Positions 1-7,148 of a stretch of DNA of 47,341 nucleotides are shown in pieces. Made by a program: the position numbers and the translations under genes. The notes beneath the pieces were generated by a model that made no database searches, was not told where the DNA came from, and saw only the letters and a program-made list of their open reading frames with translations. The stretch's first letter is position 1. Each line of letters starts with the position of its first letter. The DNA comes from Bacteroidaceae bacterium (GTDB lineage: Bacteria; Bacteroidota; Bacteroidia; Bacteroidales; Bacteroidaceae), in the NCBI GenBank assembly GCA_017447625.1, contig JAFSNB010000030.1, positions 1-47,341 on the forward strand, in the 5' to 3' direction.

Positions 1-1
1 C

Positions 2-610
2 ACCACCCGCGCCGACGAAGCGTTCCACACCGCCCTGCCCGACACCCGCGTGTCGCTCGCCGAGCCCTCGTCGTCGCCCCGCCAGTCGTGGTATGCCGTG
101 ACCCACGCCACGGTCAAGGAGGACGAGATCACCGTGGCCGAGTTCCACCTGCAGCGCCTGCTCAGCGAACTCTCCGTCATCGTGAGCAACGTGCCTACGG
201 GTGCCGCCATCACCGCCTCGGTGGAGCGCGTGGCTCACGACGTGCTGCTGACCCACCGCGACGGACAGGGCCGCTACGGCGTGGCCGACCGCGAGGACTA
301 CATGACCGTCAGCCTCGGCGCACTCGCTGCCGACCCTGCCGATGCCGCCACCCTGCGCCACGACGACCACACGCTGATGCCCACCGCCGGCGGACAGCCG
401 CGCTGCTACCTCACGCTCGCCGTCACCACGCCCGAGGGCACCCGGCTCTCCTTTCTGGCCGACGCGCCCCGCATGGAGTGCGGCAAGACCTACGTCGTGG
501 AGCTCGACTACACGAAGCTGCGCCCCTACATGCTGCTCTCGGCCTTCACTATCAACGACTGGACGGAGGGCTGGACCATCAGCGGCGAGATTATCAACCC
601 CGACAAGTGA
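2..610 (+). CDS. Fimbrillin-family protein, C-terminal part (5' end outside window)
   Basis: The reading frame is open from base 2 with no stop, so this is the C-terminal ~200 residues of a longer protein; the GTG at 50 is internal. It ends in INDWTEGWTISG, almost the same as the INDWTEGTTISG end of the next gene. That ending (V/I-x-x-W-x-x-G followed by a Gly-rich end) is typical of the Bacteroidales Mfa-like/fimbrillin superfamily, whose members are secreted lipoproteins that polymerise into or decorate surface fimbriae. It is the first of four same-strand genes of this type. The family call rests on the C-terminal motif and context; the N-terminal lipobox cannot be seen. Whether it is a shaft or tip subunit cannot be decided. 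Confidence 0.75.
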   Translation, partial: TTRADEAFHTALPDTRVSLAEPSSSPRQSWYAVTHATVKEDEITVAEFHLQRLLSELSVIVSNVPTGAAITASVERVAHDVLLTHRDGQGRYGVADREDYMTVSLGALAADPADAATLRHDDHTLMPTAGGQPRCYLTLAVTTPEGTRLSFLADAPRMECGKTYVVELDYTKLRPYMLLSAFTINDWTEGWTISGEIINPDK

Positions 611-620
611 TTTCCAAACT

Positions 621-692
621 ACGAATTTCACGAATTTCACGAATATGCTTCAGTGATTCTCTAACCACGGATTTCACGGATTTCACGGATTT
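621..692. repeat. 9-bp tandem repeats (GAATTTCAC / GGATTTCAC)
   Basis: Two short arrays with period 9 lie between the first two fimbrillin genes: GAATTTCAC-type units at 621-645 and GGATTTCAC-type units at 666-692. They are degenerate versions of one another. They belong to the set of short-period arrays that fill most spacers of this window. Confidence 0.75.
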
Positions 693-736
693 CTTTTTTA
701 ATTCACCCTAATATTAACAATTTAAACTAAGTCAAG

Positions 737-1624
737 ATGAAAGTATTAAGATTCATCCCCTTGGCTGCCCTCGGCCTGATGGCCGCAGCGTGCAGCAGCG
801 ACGAGTCGGTTCCCGCACAGCAGGAAGCCAAGTACATCACCATCGAGGCGAGCATCGGGGCTATGACCCGCGCCACGACGACGGGCAACGCCTCTGTGTT
901 CGATGCCGGCGATGGCGTGGCCCTCTATGCCTGGACGGGTTCGGCCACGGCCGTTCCTGCCGACCGCGTGGTCAACGGCGTAGTGAACACCCTCGGCACC
1001 GACGGCAAGTGGACGCCTGCCACGCCGATGCTCTGGGCCGACATGGTGACGCCTCACTACTTCCTCGGCATCTACCCGGCTCGCACCGTCAGCGACTTCA
1101 CCGCCGACCCCTACACGCTCGACCCTGCCGACTATGAGGCCAGCGACCTGCTTGTGGCCCGCCAGACGAGCGGACTCACAGCCACGCAGAACCCCGTCTC
1201 GCTGACCTTCGACCACGCCATGGCGAAGCTCTACGTCAACATGAACTTCCGCAATCAGTGGAGTGAGACGCCCGCCATCGCCTCGTGCGTAGCCACCGCT
1301 GCCTCGACGGCCACCATCGACTACCTGGCGCAGACCGTCACCGCCGGCGAGCAGGCCAGCGTCTCGATGCCCGCCGTCGCTGCCCAGACAGGCTATGCCG
1401 TCACCCACAGCAGTATCATGGTACCGCAGTCGGGCTTCCGCACCGTCACCCTCACCATCGACGGTCAGGAATACAGCTACACCCACGACGCTGACATCCC
1501 CCTCGAGGCCGGCAAGTACACCACGCTGAACCTCATCGTGGGCCGCAACAAGATTGAGCTCGGCGAGGTGAGCATCAACGACTGGACCGAAGGCACCACC
1601 ATCAGCGGCGGACAGGCCATGTAG
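737..1624 (+). CDS. Fimbrillin-family lipoprotein
   Basis: 295 residues. The N-terminus is a lipoprotein signal peptide: MKVLRFIPL, a hydrophobic Ala/Leu stretch, and lipobox AAAC with Cys at about residue 19, followed by SSDES, which suits outer-membrane surface export in Bacteroidales. A predicted processing region with MTRATTT (residues ~43-50) resembles the Arg-containing site cleaved during assembly of Mfa-type fimbrillins. The C-terminus ends INDWTEGTTISGG, the family hallmark. It is co-directional with fimbrillin genes on both sides, so an operon for fimbrial subunits is likely. Family is well supported; whether it is the major or an accessory subunit is unknown. Confidence 0.85.
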   Translation: MKVLRFIPLAALGLMAAACSSDESVPAQQEAKYITIEASIGAMTRATTTGNASVFDAGDGVALYAWTGSATAVPADRVVNGVVNTLGTDGKWTPATPMLWADMVTPHYFLGIYPARTVSDFTADPYTLDPADYEASDLLVARQTSGLTATQNPVSLTFDHAMAKLYVNMNFRNQWSETPAIASCVATAASTATIDYLAQTVTAGEQASVSMPAVAAQTGYAVTHSSIMVPQSGFRTVTLTIDGQEYSYTHDADIPLEAGKYTTLNLIVGRNKIELGEVSINDWTEGTTISGGQAM

Positions 1625-1625
1625 G

Positions 1626-1660
1626 CCTCCCCCGTCCCCTCCTGAAGGAGGGGAGAAAGG
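1626..1660. repeat. C-run/G-run hairpin element
   Basis: TCCCCTCC (1635-1642), loop TGAA, GGAGGGGA (1647-1654) is a perfect 8-bp hairpin just after the stop codon of the preceding gene, flanked by further C and G runs. No T-tract follows immediately, so it is not a textbook terminator. It matches in style eight other elements in the window, four of which lie inside genes. Confidence 0.7.
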
Positions 1661-1746
1661 AGTGGCCTGTCCGGTATGCTGCGGCATTGTCGCAGCCCCC
1701 CATCGCAAAATTATCACCATTATTATTATTTAATTAAAAAGTAATT

Positions 1747-2760
1747 ATGAACATCAAAAACATTTTCTTCGCAGCCGCAGCAGCCATGGCGCTGACGGCA
1801 TGCTCCAGCGACGATGCTATCGAGAGCGTACAGCAGCAGTCGCAGTTCCCCGAGGACGGCTTGATGCGCTTCACCACCAACCTCGTTGACCCCACCGCCG
1901 CGCTGACCCGAGCCAGCTTCACCACCAACACCCTGAATCAGGAGGGAATGAAGATCCAGGTGAAGGTCGTCAACCCCAACAACAACAACTACAGTTATTT
2001 CACGACCCTGACGTACAACGGCACGGAGTGGGTACCCGCGACCAAGATGCTCTGGCAGAACAGCACGCAGAGCGTCCAGGTGACTGCCCTCAGCATAGGT
2101 GGCAGTTACGAACTCAGCCAGAATGAATTCGAAAATGGCGCGATGGGTTATTTTGCTTCTAGTGCAGACCAGTCCACTCAGGCAAAGCTCAATGGCGAAG
2201 ACATCCTGTGCATGGTAACCAAGACCGTCAACCCACAGACCGACCTCGTGGGCGGCAAGATTGCCATCGACTTCTACCACGCCATGACCAAGCTCGACGT
2301 GAAGCTGGAACTGATGGACGAGTTCTTTGCTGCAGGCCAGAACACCGCCAACATCTCCGATGTGAAAATCAACGCCGTAATTGCATGGGACATCAAGCCA
2401 ATGGAGATTGTCAACGAGAAATACTGTTACATCAAGACAAGAAATTATAATTCAGGCAGAGAAGACTTCCTGCCCATGAAGGGCGACTGCACCGATGCCA
2501 CGGCTGACAGCAAGCACAGCTTTGCCACCTACGAGTGCATCGTTCCGCCGCAAACGGTAGCCGCCGGCCAGCTGACCGTATCGTTCAAGATCGGCAACCG
2601 TTCCTTCTCGTGGACCAACACCGAGGCCTACACCCTCGAGCAGGGTAAGCAGTACACCCTGCCCCTCACCGTGGGCTACAACACCGTGACCGCTCCTGCC
2701 CGTGGCTTCACCGCCAGCAATTGGGAGAACGGCACCGGCGGCAACCTCGTCACCGAGTAA
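1747..2760 (+). CDS. Fimbrillin-family lipoprotein
   Basis: 337 residues. Signal peptide MNIKNIFFAAAAAMALTAC with lipobox LTAC (Cys ~19) followed by SSDD, so a lipidated surface protein. An ALTRASF segment near residue 56 resembles the Arg cleavage site of Mfa-type precursors. The C-terminal half has the beta-rich pattern of the family and ends FTASNWENGTGGNL, a diverged form of the W-x-x-G motif of its neighbours. It is the third of the tandem fimbrillin-like genes, 122 bp after the second. Likely a structural or accessory subunit of a surface fimbria; the subunit role is inferred from context only. Confidence 0.8.
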   Translation: MNIKNIFFAAAAAMALTACSSDDAIESVQQQSQFPEDGLMRFTTNLVDPTAALTRASFTTNTLNQEGMKIQVKVVNPNNNNYSYFTTLTYNGTEWVPATKMLWQNSTQSVQVTALSIGGSYELSQNEFENGAMGYFASSADQSTQAKLNGEDILCMVTKTVNPQTDLVGGKIAIDFYHAMTKLDVKLELMDEFFAAGQNTANISDVKINAVIAWDIKPMEIVNEKYCYIKTRNYNSGREDFLPMKGDCTDATADSKHSFATYECIVPPQTVAAGQLTVSFKIGNRSFSWTNTEAYTLEQGKQYTLPLTVGYNTVTAPARGFTASNWENGTGGNLVTE

Positions 2761-2773
2761 GTGAAGAGTGAAT

Positions 2774-2806
2774 AGTCAAATTGTAAAATAGTAAAATAGT
2801 AAAATC
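2774..2806. repeat. 8-bp tandem repeat (GTAAAATA type)
   Basis: About four degenerate 8-bp units (TAGTCAAA, TTGTAAAA, TAGTAAAA, TAGTAAAA) occupy most of the 51-bp spacer before the next fimbrillin gene. Confidence 0.7.
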
Positions 2807-2811
2807 AAATT

Positions 2812-3708
2812 ATGAAAGCAACAAAATATCTATCCTTGGCAGCCCTCGCCCTCATGGGCACCCTCGCCAGCTGCCAGAGCGACGACGAGGCCGCAGTCAG
2901 CTTCGCCCGTCCCGACAACGCCGTGGGCATCAACGTCACCGTAGGCTCACTCAAGGGCACCACCCGCAGCAACGCCATCGCCACCGACGACACGCAGCGC
3001 GAGTTCAACCTGGGCGACCAAATCAGCGTCAGCACCGACGGTCAGGACCCCGTCCTCTTCCAGTGTACCGACGCCGATATGCAGACCTGGGCAGAGGCCG
3101 AGGCCGGCAAGTTCCTCCTCTGGACGCAGAACGAGATGACCTTCAAGGCATACTATCCTGCCACCAATGGCACGTCGATGACCGCCTTCACCCTGCCCGC
3201 CGACCAGAGCACCGAGGCTAAGATAGCCCTCGCCGACTACATGACCCGCCAGCAGACCTTCTACTACGAAAACGGCACCGACATCACACTGAACCTGGAG
3301 CGCAAGACGGCCCGCGTCATCGTCCGCATTAACAGCTTCACCGACCAGTATGATGAAGGCCAGCAGACCGTCAGCAACGTCCGCATCAACAGCCAGTTCA
3401 GCGCCATCGCCGACGGTAACGGCCAGGGCGACATCACCGAAGTCACTCCCTACATGCAGGGCACCGGTGGTCAAGGCACCTCCTACACCGCCCTCGTAGT
3501 GCCTGGCTATGATGACAGCGGCGCCACTTTCATCACCCTCACCGACGCCCTAAACAACACCCTCACCGTGAAGGGCATCCCCGAACTGGAGGCAGGCTAC
3601 AGCTACACCTTCAACCTCACAGTGGGTAAGAACACCATCCAGGTGCAGAGCGTCACCGTAACAGACTGGACCGGCGAGACACTCGCAGGAGGACAGGCAA
3701 CGGAGTAA
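2812..3708 (+). CDS. Fimbrillin-family lipoprotein
   Basis: 298 residues. Signal peptide MKATKYLSLAALALMGTLASC with lipobox LASC (Cys ~21) followed by QSDDEA. TTRSN at about residue 50 may be the precursor processing site. The C-terminus VTVTDWTGETLAGGQ is the family motif and closely matches the ends of the first two genes. It is the last of four tandem genes and is followed by a hairpin with a short T-tract at 3745-3784, so it probably closes the operon. No separate anchor (FimB/Mfa2-type) or usher-like gene is visible inside the window, so such genes may lie upstream of it. Confidence 0.85.
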   Translation: MKATKYLSLAALALMGTLASCQSDDEAAVSFARPDNAVGINVTVGSLKGTTRSNAIATDDTQREFNLGDQISVSTDGQDPVLFQCTDADMQTWAEAEAGKFLLWTQNEMTFKAYYPATNGTSMTAFTLPADQSTEAKIALADYMTRQQTFYYENGTDITLNLERKTARVIVRINSFTDQYDEGQQTVSNVRINSQFSAIADGNGQGDITEVTPYMQGTGGQGTSYTALVVPGYDDSGATFITLTDALNNTLTVKGIPELEAGYSYTFNLTVGKNTIQVQSVTVTDWTGETLAGGQATE

Positions 3709-3744
3709 CCCTCACATCCCGTGACCATAGCAAGCACGACCAAA

Positions 3745-3785
3745 CCGTCCGAGAGTCCTCATGAGAAGGCTCCCGGGCGGCTTTT
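3745..3785 (+). terminator. Likely rho-independent terminator of the fimbrillin operon
   Basis: CCGTCCGAGAG (3745-3755) pairs with CTCCCGGGCGG (3770-3780): ten of eleven positions pair, one of them G-U. CTTTT follows. It lies 36 bp after the last fimbrillin stop codon. Confidence 0.6.
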
Positions 3786-3847
3786 CCGTATCTTTACGTC
3801 ATTGCTGCTTTGCCTTGACGAAGACACCTTCCATGCGCTGACGATAA

Positions 3848-3940
3848 ACACCAGTAGCATACAGTGGTCTCGACAGTGAGAACGATTTGCAGTACGATGA
3901 CTTCGAAGGCACCGGCGGCGACCAGAGCAATGTTTGGTAA
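3848..3940 (+). pseudogene. Possible remnant of a protein C-terminus in a 554-bp gap
   Basis: The gap 3709-4262 has no convincing intact gene. Between its two terminator-like hairpins lies an open stretch of 30 codons without a start codon that ends YDDFEGTGGDQSNVW and a TAA. Upstream in the same frame two stops (TGA, TAA) interrupt a plausible continuation. It reads like the tail of a decayed gene directly before a terminator, but I do not recognise the family. The gap also holds a perfect inverted repeat CGGTGCT/AGCACCG (4026-4046) without a T-tract. Confidence 0.25.
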
Positions 3941-3955
3941 ACGATAATGGGCGAT

Positions 3956-3994
3956 ACTCCTGCGGAGGGTTGTCTTTTCTCCGCAGGAGTTTTC
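3956..3994 (+). terminator. Strong hairpin terminator
   Basis: ACTCCTGCGGAG (3956-3967) and CTCCGCAGGAGT (3979-3990) form a perfect 12-bp stem with an 11-base loop, followed by TTT. It sits 15 bp after the stop of the possible gene remnant at 3848-3940. Confidence 0.65.
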
Positions 3995-4200
3995 GGTATC
4001 TTCAACTATGCCTCTCCGCCGCGAGCGGTGCTAAAGGTGAGCACCGAAGCAGAAAAGATTCCGCACTCCGTGGCTTTTTTGATGTGAAAAATAACAATTT
4101 CGCCCGCCGTTGAATAAATCGTTCACGTTCGACCAATTACAAGCAAGCTTGTTTGGTACTCACTTAATCACGATTTTCGTCACATTTTATACTCAAACCG

Positions 4201-4231
4201 CTTGTAATTTACAAACTTTTTTGTACCTTTG
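4201..4231 (+). promoter_or_regulatory. Bacteroidetes-type promoter before the small protein / GNAT pair
   Basis: -7 box TACCTTTG at 4224-4231 matches TAnnTTTG. A 19-base spacer separates it from CTTG (4201-4204), one mismatch from the TTTG -33 box. The start codon is at 4263, giving a leader of about 25 bases. Confidence 0.65.
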
Positions 4232-4262
4232 CAGCGGAATTTCACATAAATACGTATTTATT

Positions 4263-4433
4263 ATGGCAAGACCAATCAGAGAACCCCCCGTGCTGAAGGG
4301 CGAGGATGCCTTCAACTTCGAGATGCGAAGGCTGGAGGTGGAGAACAGGACTCCCGAGGAGCGGGCCGAGGCTCGCAGGAAGTTCCAAGAACGTGTAGCC
4401 GAGGCAAGTAAACATATTCAATGGTGCTGGTAA
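4263..4433 (+). CDS. Small charged protein, possible partner of the following GNAT gene
   Basis: 56 residues starting MARPIREPPVLKGEDAF and continuing as a charged helix rich in Glu/Arg (EERAEARRKFQERVAEA). The ATG at 4263 was chosen because the promoter at 4201-4231 lies inside any longer reading. The next gene, a GNAT acetyltransferase, starts 4 bp after the stop, so the two are co-transcribed. In Bacteroidales I recall short MARPI-type proteins next to GNAT genes. The arrangement resembles GNAT toxin/antitoxin pairs such as TacAT, but this protein has no visible ribbon-helix-helix fold, so the antitoxin role is only a guess. Confidence 0.55.
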   Translation: MARPIREPPVLKGEDAFNFEMRRLEVENRTPEERAEARRKFQERVAEASKHIQWCW

Positions 4434-4437
4434 CTGC

Positions 4438-4665
4438 ATGCAGCTCGTTCCTCTCACGCCAGATTATCCGCTTGTAGCCTTCGACTGCGGAGATAATGAC
4501 CTCAACCGATTCCTGCTCGATGATGCAAAGCACGCGCAGGAACTTCGCATTGCTAATACGTTCATTCTGGAAGACAATTATGCCCTATCTCCCCCTGACA
4601 TACACCCGCGACGCTGCGCCCTGCCCGACATTATCATGAAGATAGAGGAAGTTATAGGAAGATAG
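4438..4665 (+). pseudogene. GNAT N-acetyltransferase, truncated after the N-terminal third
   Basis: The first ~48 residues, with FDCGDNDLNRFLLDDAKH and ANTFILEDN, match the start of a common Bacteroidales GNAT acetyltransferase of about 160-190 residues. After EDN (about 4580) the sequence changes to an unrelated tail (YALSPPDIHP...) and stops at 4665. The acetyl-CoA binding loop (Q/R-x-x-G-x-G/A) is missing, so the protein cannot be a working acetyltransferase. The break lies just left of the inverted duplicated segment that starts at 4675, so the truncation probably came with that rearrangement. The 4580-4675 stretch is unassigned. Confidence 0.7.
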
Positions 4666-4674
4666 AGTAAGATA

Positions 4675-5159
4675 AAAGTGGCATCCATAGAATTGTATAA
4701 AATTCTCTTGTATTCTTTCCTATATTCATTCTTTTCCTTGGTGCTGAATTCTGTCTTCTCATGCTTCCTTGATTTGATGGGAGGCACAAAGAATTCGAAG
4801 GTGAGCGTCAGCAACGACACCAACAGAAGCAATTTGATGGGCGGGAAATAGCTCTGACGGCGCCCCTTGAAGTAGTCCCGCAGCAGGTATCCTGGGCGGT
4901 AGGTGAATTGCAGAAGGGTGCTGGGTACCGAGCGTCCCGAGAGATCCCAGACATCCAGAATTCCAGTAATCATACTCTTCCATGTGAAGCGCCGGATGTT
5001 GGACGATTGGCCGCAGTAAGGGCAGTAGTTGCCGGTGTAGTCCTTGCCGCAGTTGAGGCAGTGGTGCTCCGTGATCTCGAAGTTGTAGGTGGCTCGTGGT
5101 TCAGGCCAGCTCTGCTTCCAGCGTTTCAGTCGTTTGATAAAATCCATTATAATTGCCAT
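4675..5159 (-). pseudogene. DUF3667-like protein, truncated copy
   Basis: Starts MAIIMDFIKRLKRWKQ and is over 90% identical to the intact gene at 37712-38581 through the zinc-ribbon motif CLNCGKDYTGNYCPYCGQ and the first membrane-proximal region. Homology ends after DATF at about 4675; the frame runs on through an unrelated 33-codon tail to 4578. The later transmembrane segments of the 289-residue intact protein are absent. It therefore looks like a pseudogene left by a truncating rearrangement. A short chimeric product of 193 residues could still be made. Confidence 0.8.
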
Positions 5160-5266
5160 ATTTATAGTTTTATGTTTAATGGGATTAACTCACATTTAAT
5201 GTGTATGAGTTATTCTCCATATAATCATCATAAATATTCGTGGTCATTCGTGTGAGAAGGGATTAA

Positions 5267-5280
5267 CTGTCAATTGTCAA
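5267..5280. repeat. Two 7-bp units (TTGACAA, TTGACAG on the minus strand)
   Basis: The corresponding spacer at 37584-37604 has three units (TTGACAG, TTGACAA, TTGACAG) in otherwise almost identical sequence, so the two copies differ by exactly one unit. Confidence 0.9.
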
Positions 5281-5306
5281 TTGGTTAACTGTTTCTTGAT
5301 TATCAA

Positions 5307-5480
5307 GGCAGCAATGGCATACGACATATCCGCATCCACCTGCAACCTCTCCGCCAGTTCCAAGCTCTGGCTAATAACCATCATCACATGATCCCGCTGA
5401 TGAGCCTGGTCGAAGCAGTCATAACGTGGAATGATATGAGACTCGACATACTCCCTCAGTTCAGTATTCACTTGCATCAT
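5307..5480 (-). pseudogene. HD-domain gene, only the first 58 codons left
   Basis: Starts MMQVNTELREYVESHIIPRY, matching MMEVNPELREYVESHIIPRY of the intact gene at 36896. The match ends at AIAA; the next bases (TTGATAATCAAG) correspond to sequence downstream of the intact gene at about 37558. The HD and all later motifs have been removed by a ~486-bp deletion; the frame runs on to a stop at 5277. No HD activity is possible. Confidence 0.85.
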
Positions 5481-5504
5481 AGACCTGTTTCTTGTTTTGC
5501 GCTG

Positions 5505-5512
5505 CAAAGGTA
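5505..5512 (-). promoter_or_regulatory. -7 promoter box of the HD-gene remnant
   Basis: TACCTTTG on the minus strand, 25 bases before the start codon of the remnant; the intact copy has TATATTTG at the matching place. Confidence 0.55.
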
Positions 5513-5615
5513 CAGCAAATATTCGCAATAAGAAGGCATTACCTGCTTTTTTTGTACCTTTCGGTACGATAAAATACCATTTTCTTTCATCCCCCAAGAG
5601 GTTTATGCCGACCAC

Positions 5616-5703
5616 CCATGAACTTCTTGCCTAACCCCCATGGACTTCTTGTCAAAACCCTATGGATAAATTGCCTAAACCCTATGAACAAATTGCCTAA
5701 ACC
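5616..5703. repeat. 22-bp tandem repeat, four units
   Basis: Four consecutive 22-bp units (5616-5637, 5638-5659, 5660-5681, 5682-5703) share CCnATGnAnnnnTTGnCnAAnCC, and a partial fifth follows. Unit 2 centres on CCATGG. A frame running 5618-5878 crosses it but has no coding character. Confidence 0.8.
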
Positions 5704-5708
5704 CTATG

Positions 5709-5865
5709 GAGAGTTCAACCCTTATCCTTCATCCTTCCTCTCTCATCCTTCCTCCTTCCTCCCTCCTCCCTCAACCATCAGCCATCAGCCATCAGCCCTC
5801 AACCCTCAACCCTCAGCCCTTATCCTTCCTCCTTCCTCCCTCCTCCTTCCTCATTCATACTTCAT
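5709..5865. repeat. Long degenerate 7-bp array, pyrimidine-rich strand
   Basis: About 20 units with period 7 (CATCCTT, CCTCCTT, CAGCCAT, CAACCCT and similar) run without interruption. Sub-blocks of different unit type follow one another, as if each expanded locally. No gene. Confidence 0.75.
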
Positions 5866-5895
5866 TACTCCCCAATAGCCTTACAAATAGGAGGC

Positions 5896-5942
5896 AAAGC
5901 CCCCCTCTATGGCCCCCTATATAGGGGGGCCTAAGAGGAGGG
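5896..5942. repeat. C-run/G-run hairpin element
   Basis: GCCCCCCTCTATGGCCCCCT...AGGGGGGCC...GAGGAGGGG: two C-runs followed by two G-runs that can fold into nested hairpins. The stretch 5943-6335 that follows holds a second 22-bp array and a possible gene remnant, nothing else recognisable. Confidence 0.65.
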
Positions 5943-6035
5943 GCTGTTGCCTAAGACGGCGCCGACCGACCATTCTTTTGTGTCAAAATCTTTACACTTT
6001 CTTATTGGCTTCAGACAATAGACCGTGAACTAGAA

Positions 6036-6101
6036 CCTCATGGAGACTAAGCGCGGTCTCCATGGAGGGTACGCGCAGTCTCCGTGGAGTATAACTCAAC
6101 C
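6036..6101. repeat. 22-bp repeat with palindromic cores, three units
   Basis: Units start at 6036, 6058 and 6080 with cores CCTCATGGAG, CTCCATGGAG (perfect palindrome) and CTCCGTGGAG, spaced exactly 22 bp apart. Confidence 0.7.
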
Positions 6102-6290
6102 CGTATTGCTGCTGTTTTTCAACGAGGACATAGCTCAATAGGTTACGTACTCAACCTTTCTAAGCCTATAACCCTTAAAACAAGAATTCGTTCTGAAATC
6201 GACCTTCTCGTTTATAACCTCTACGGCTCGACCTATGAAGAAGACTTTTTTGAGGTTTGTTGTACAGAAAACTGGCCATTTGTTTTGTGA
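6084..6290 (+). pseudogene. Possible remnant of a restriction-modification enzyme C-terminus
   Basis: The end of this open frame reads IRSEIDLLVYNLYGSTYEE (about 6207-6243), a pattern common at the C-terminus of Eco57I/PglX-type adenine methyltransferases, where a helix of the form EID-LVY-LYGLT-EE closes the protein. Nothing upstream resembles the catalytic domain, and the start would lie inside the 22-bp repeat. It may be the last fragment of a lost DNA methyltransferase gene. The call rests on about 20 residues and is weak. Confidence 0.3.
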
Positions 6291-6335
6291 TTAGACAGAA
6301 TCTGCGTAACTTCGCGGCGGATAATCGACAGTACT

Positions 6336-6608
6336 ATGACTCAGATACCTTTTGAGAGCTTCAAAGACAAGCTTATAGCGGAAATCCGTCAGACTCCAGA
6401 TTTTGCGAGCTTGGAAGACCGTCTGCTTGATGCGCAGATGGAGATGGACTGCGCAGATGAAATGGAGACTGATGAGGATTTGTTGGTGAAAATACTTCAA
6501 TTAAGTCATCAGAAAGTCCTTGAAGGAAAAACCTATTCTCAGACAGAAGTGGAACAGTATTTAGATGAGAGGCTGCTGTGGAGCCATATTCTAAGAGAGT
6601 CGGTGTAG
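6336..6608 (+). CDS. Small acidic antitoxin-like protein
   Basis: 90 residues, strongly acidic (MDCADEMETDEDLL) with a C-terminal part KVLEGKTYSQTEVEQYLDERL like the tail of RelB/ParD-type antitoxins in Bacteroidetes, where a short helix follows a phosphorylation-like S/T-x-x-E. A RelE/ParE-like reading frame overlaps its 3' end (6578-6751). This gene order (antitoxin first, overlapping toxin) is typical of type II systems. No DNA-binding motif is clearly visible. Function inferred from neighbour and composition. Confidence 0.5.
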   Translation: MTQIPFESFKDKLIAEIRQTPDFASLEDRLLDAQMEMDCADEMETDEDLLVKILQLSHQKVLEGKTYSQTEVEQYLDERLLWSHILRESV

Positions 6609-6751
6609 AATTGAGAGGTTATCTGGTAATCCCCCGCATCAAGATTATATATACGGTGATGGAGAATAAGATTGTCGTTGAATATATAAAGAACACTTTC
6701 ATGTCTGAACGCACAATGCTACGACGCATGGGGTATTTTCTTGATTTGTAG
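6578..6751 (+). CDS. RelE/ParE-like toxin, short or N-terminally truncated
   Basis: A 57-codon frame from GTG at 6578, overlapping the previous gene by 31 bp. It reads ELRGYLVIPRIKIIYTVMEN then VVEYIKNTFMSERTMLRRM, matching the C-terminal half of ParE/RelE toxins (beta strands with the conserved R-x-K-I-x-Y and a following F-M-x-x-T/R segment). A TGA lies directly before the GTG in this frame, so the usual ~50 N-terminal residues are not encoded. It is either a short family member or a 5'-truncated toxin. Start choice is uncertain; no good ribosome binding site is obvious. Confidence 0.45.
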   Translation: MEPYSKRVGVELRGYLVIPRIKIIYTVMENKIVVEYIKNTFMSERTMLRRMGYFLDL

Positions 6752-6753
6752 CT

Positions 6754-7095
6754 ATGAAAGAGACGCGGAGACAAATATCAGCATTCTTTTTGTTGGCAGT
6801 ATTCCTGCCGATGCTGGCTTTGTCGTCACTTCATATCCACGAAGCTCCACAGGCAATTGACACAGAATGTAGTGACTGCGTGCACCATAATTGTCATGGC
6901 CATCTTACGGCTATTGCGACATGGGCGCACGAATGTTTGCTGTGCCAGTTTCTGACGTTGCCGATGTTCGTGGCAGTTATACTTGCTGTCACGGTGTATA
7001 TTAATGTATGTAAGAAATTCCTTGCCCAGACTTTATGCATTTGTCATAGAGCCTGCTGTGGCACAATTGTAACCAGGGGGCCTCCGACCTTCTGA
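6754..7095 (+). CDS. His/Cys-rich membrane protein next to a TonB receptor
   Basis: 113 residues. A first hydrophobic segment (residues ~8-26) is followed by a metal-ligand-rich region: HIHE, CSDCVHHNCHGH and HECLLCQF (residues ~28-70), then a second hydrophobic segment (~72-90) and a basic tail. The pattern resembles DUF2946-type small membrane proteins that accompany metal uptake receptors. It ends 53 bp before the TonB-dependent receptor, so the two probably share a transcript. Likely role: binding or sensing zinc, copper or heme at the inner membrane. The precise metal cannot be read from the sequence. Confidence 0.65.
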   Translation: MKETRRQISAFFLLAVFLPMLALSSLHIHEAPQAIDTECSDCVHHNCHGHLTAIATWAHECLLCQFLTLPMFVAVILAVTVYINVCKKFLAQTLCICHRACCGTIVTRGPPTF

Positions 7096-7148
7096 TTTCA
7101 CACTAAACAAATTACATACATTTTTAATATTCTATTATTCAATCAAAT

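Larger units (their letters stand above)
4675..5518. repeat. Decayed inverted copy of the 36860-38196 locus
   Basis: Read on the minus strand, this segment matches the plus strand of 36860-38196 almost throughout: promoter and start of the HD gene, the spacer with its 7-bp repeats, and the first ~155 codons of the DUF3667 gene. It lacks ~486 bp (most of the HD gene) and one 7-bp repeat unit. The spacer 5160-5276 is nearly identical to its partner. The two copies lie about 32 kb apart in opposite orientation. Confidence 0.9.

Noticed and set aside
746-1720. 324-codon minus-strand frame opposite a fimbrillin gene
   Set aside because: Shadow of a GC-rich gene; composition (Gly/Val/Asp/Arg repeats) without recognisable domains.
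3799-4005. 68-codon minus-strand frame
   Set aside because: It runs through a terminator hairpin and opposite a possible plus-strand gene remnant; no start signal or family resemblance.
4580-5518. Insertion sequence as the cause of the GNAT truncation
   Set aside because: No transposase frame, terminal inverted repeats or target duplication seen; the segment is a copy of chromosomal genes.
5618-5924. Two overlapping open frames of 72-86 codons
   Set aside because: They are translations of 22-bp and 7-bp repeats (Pro/Ser/His/Gln low complexity) with no coding signal or promoter.
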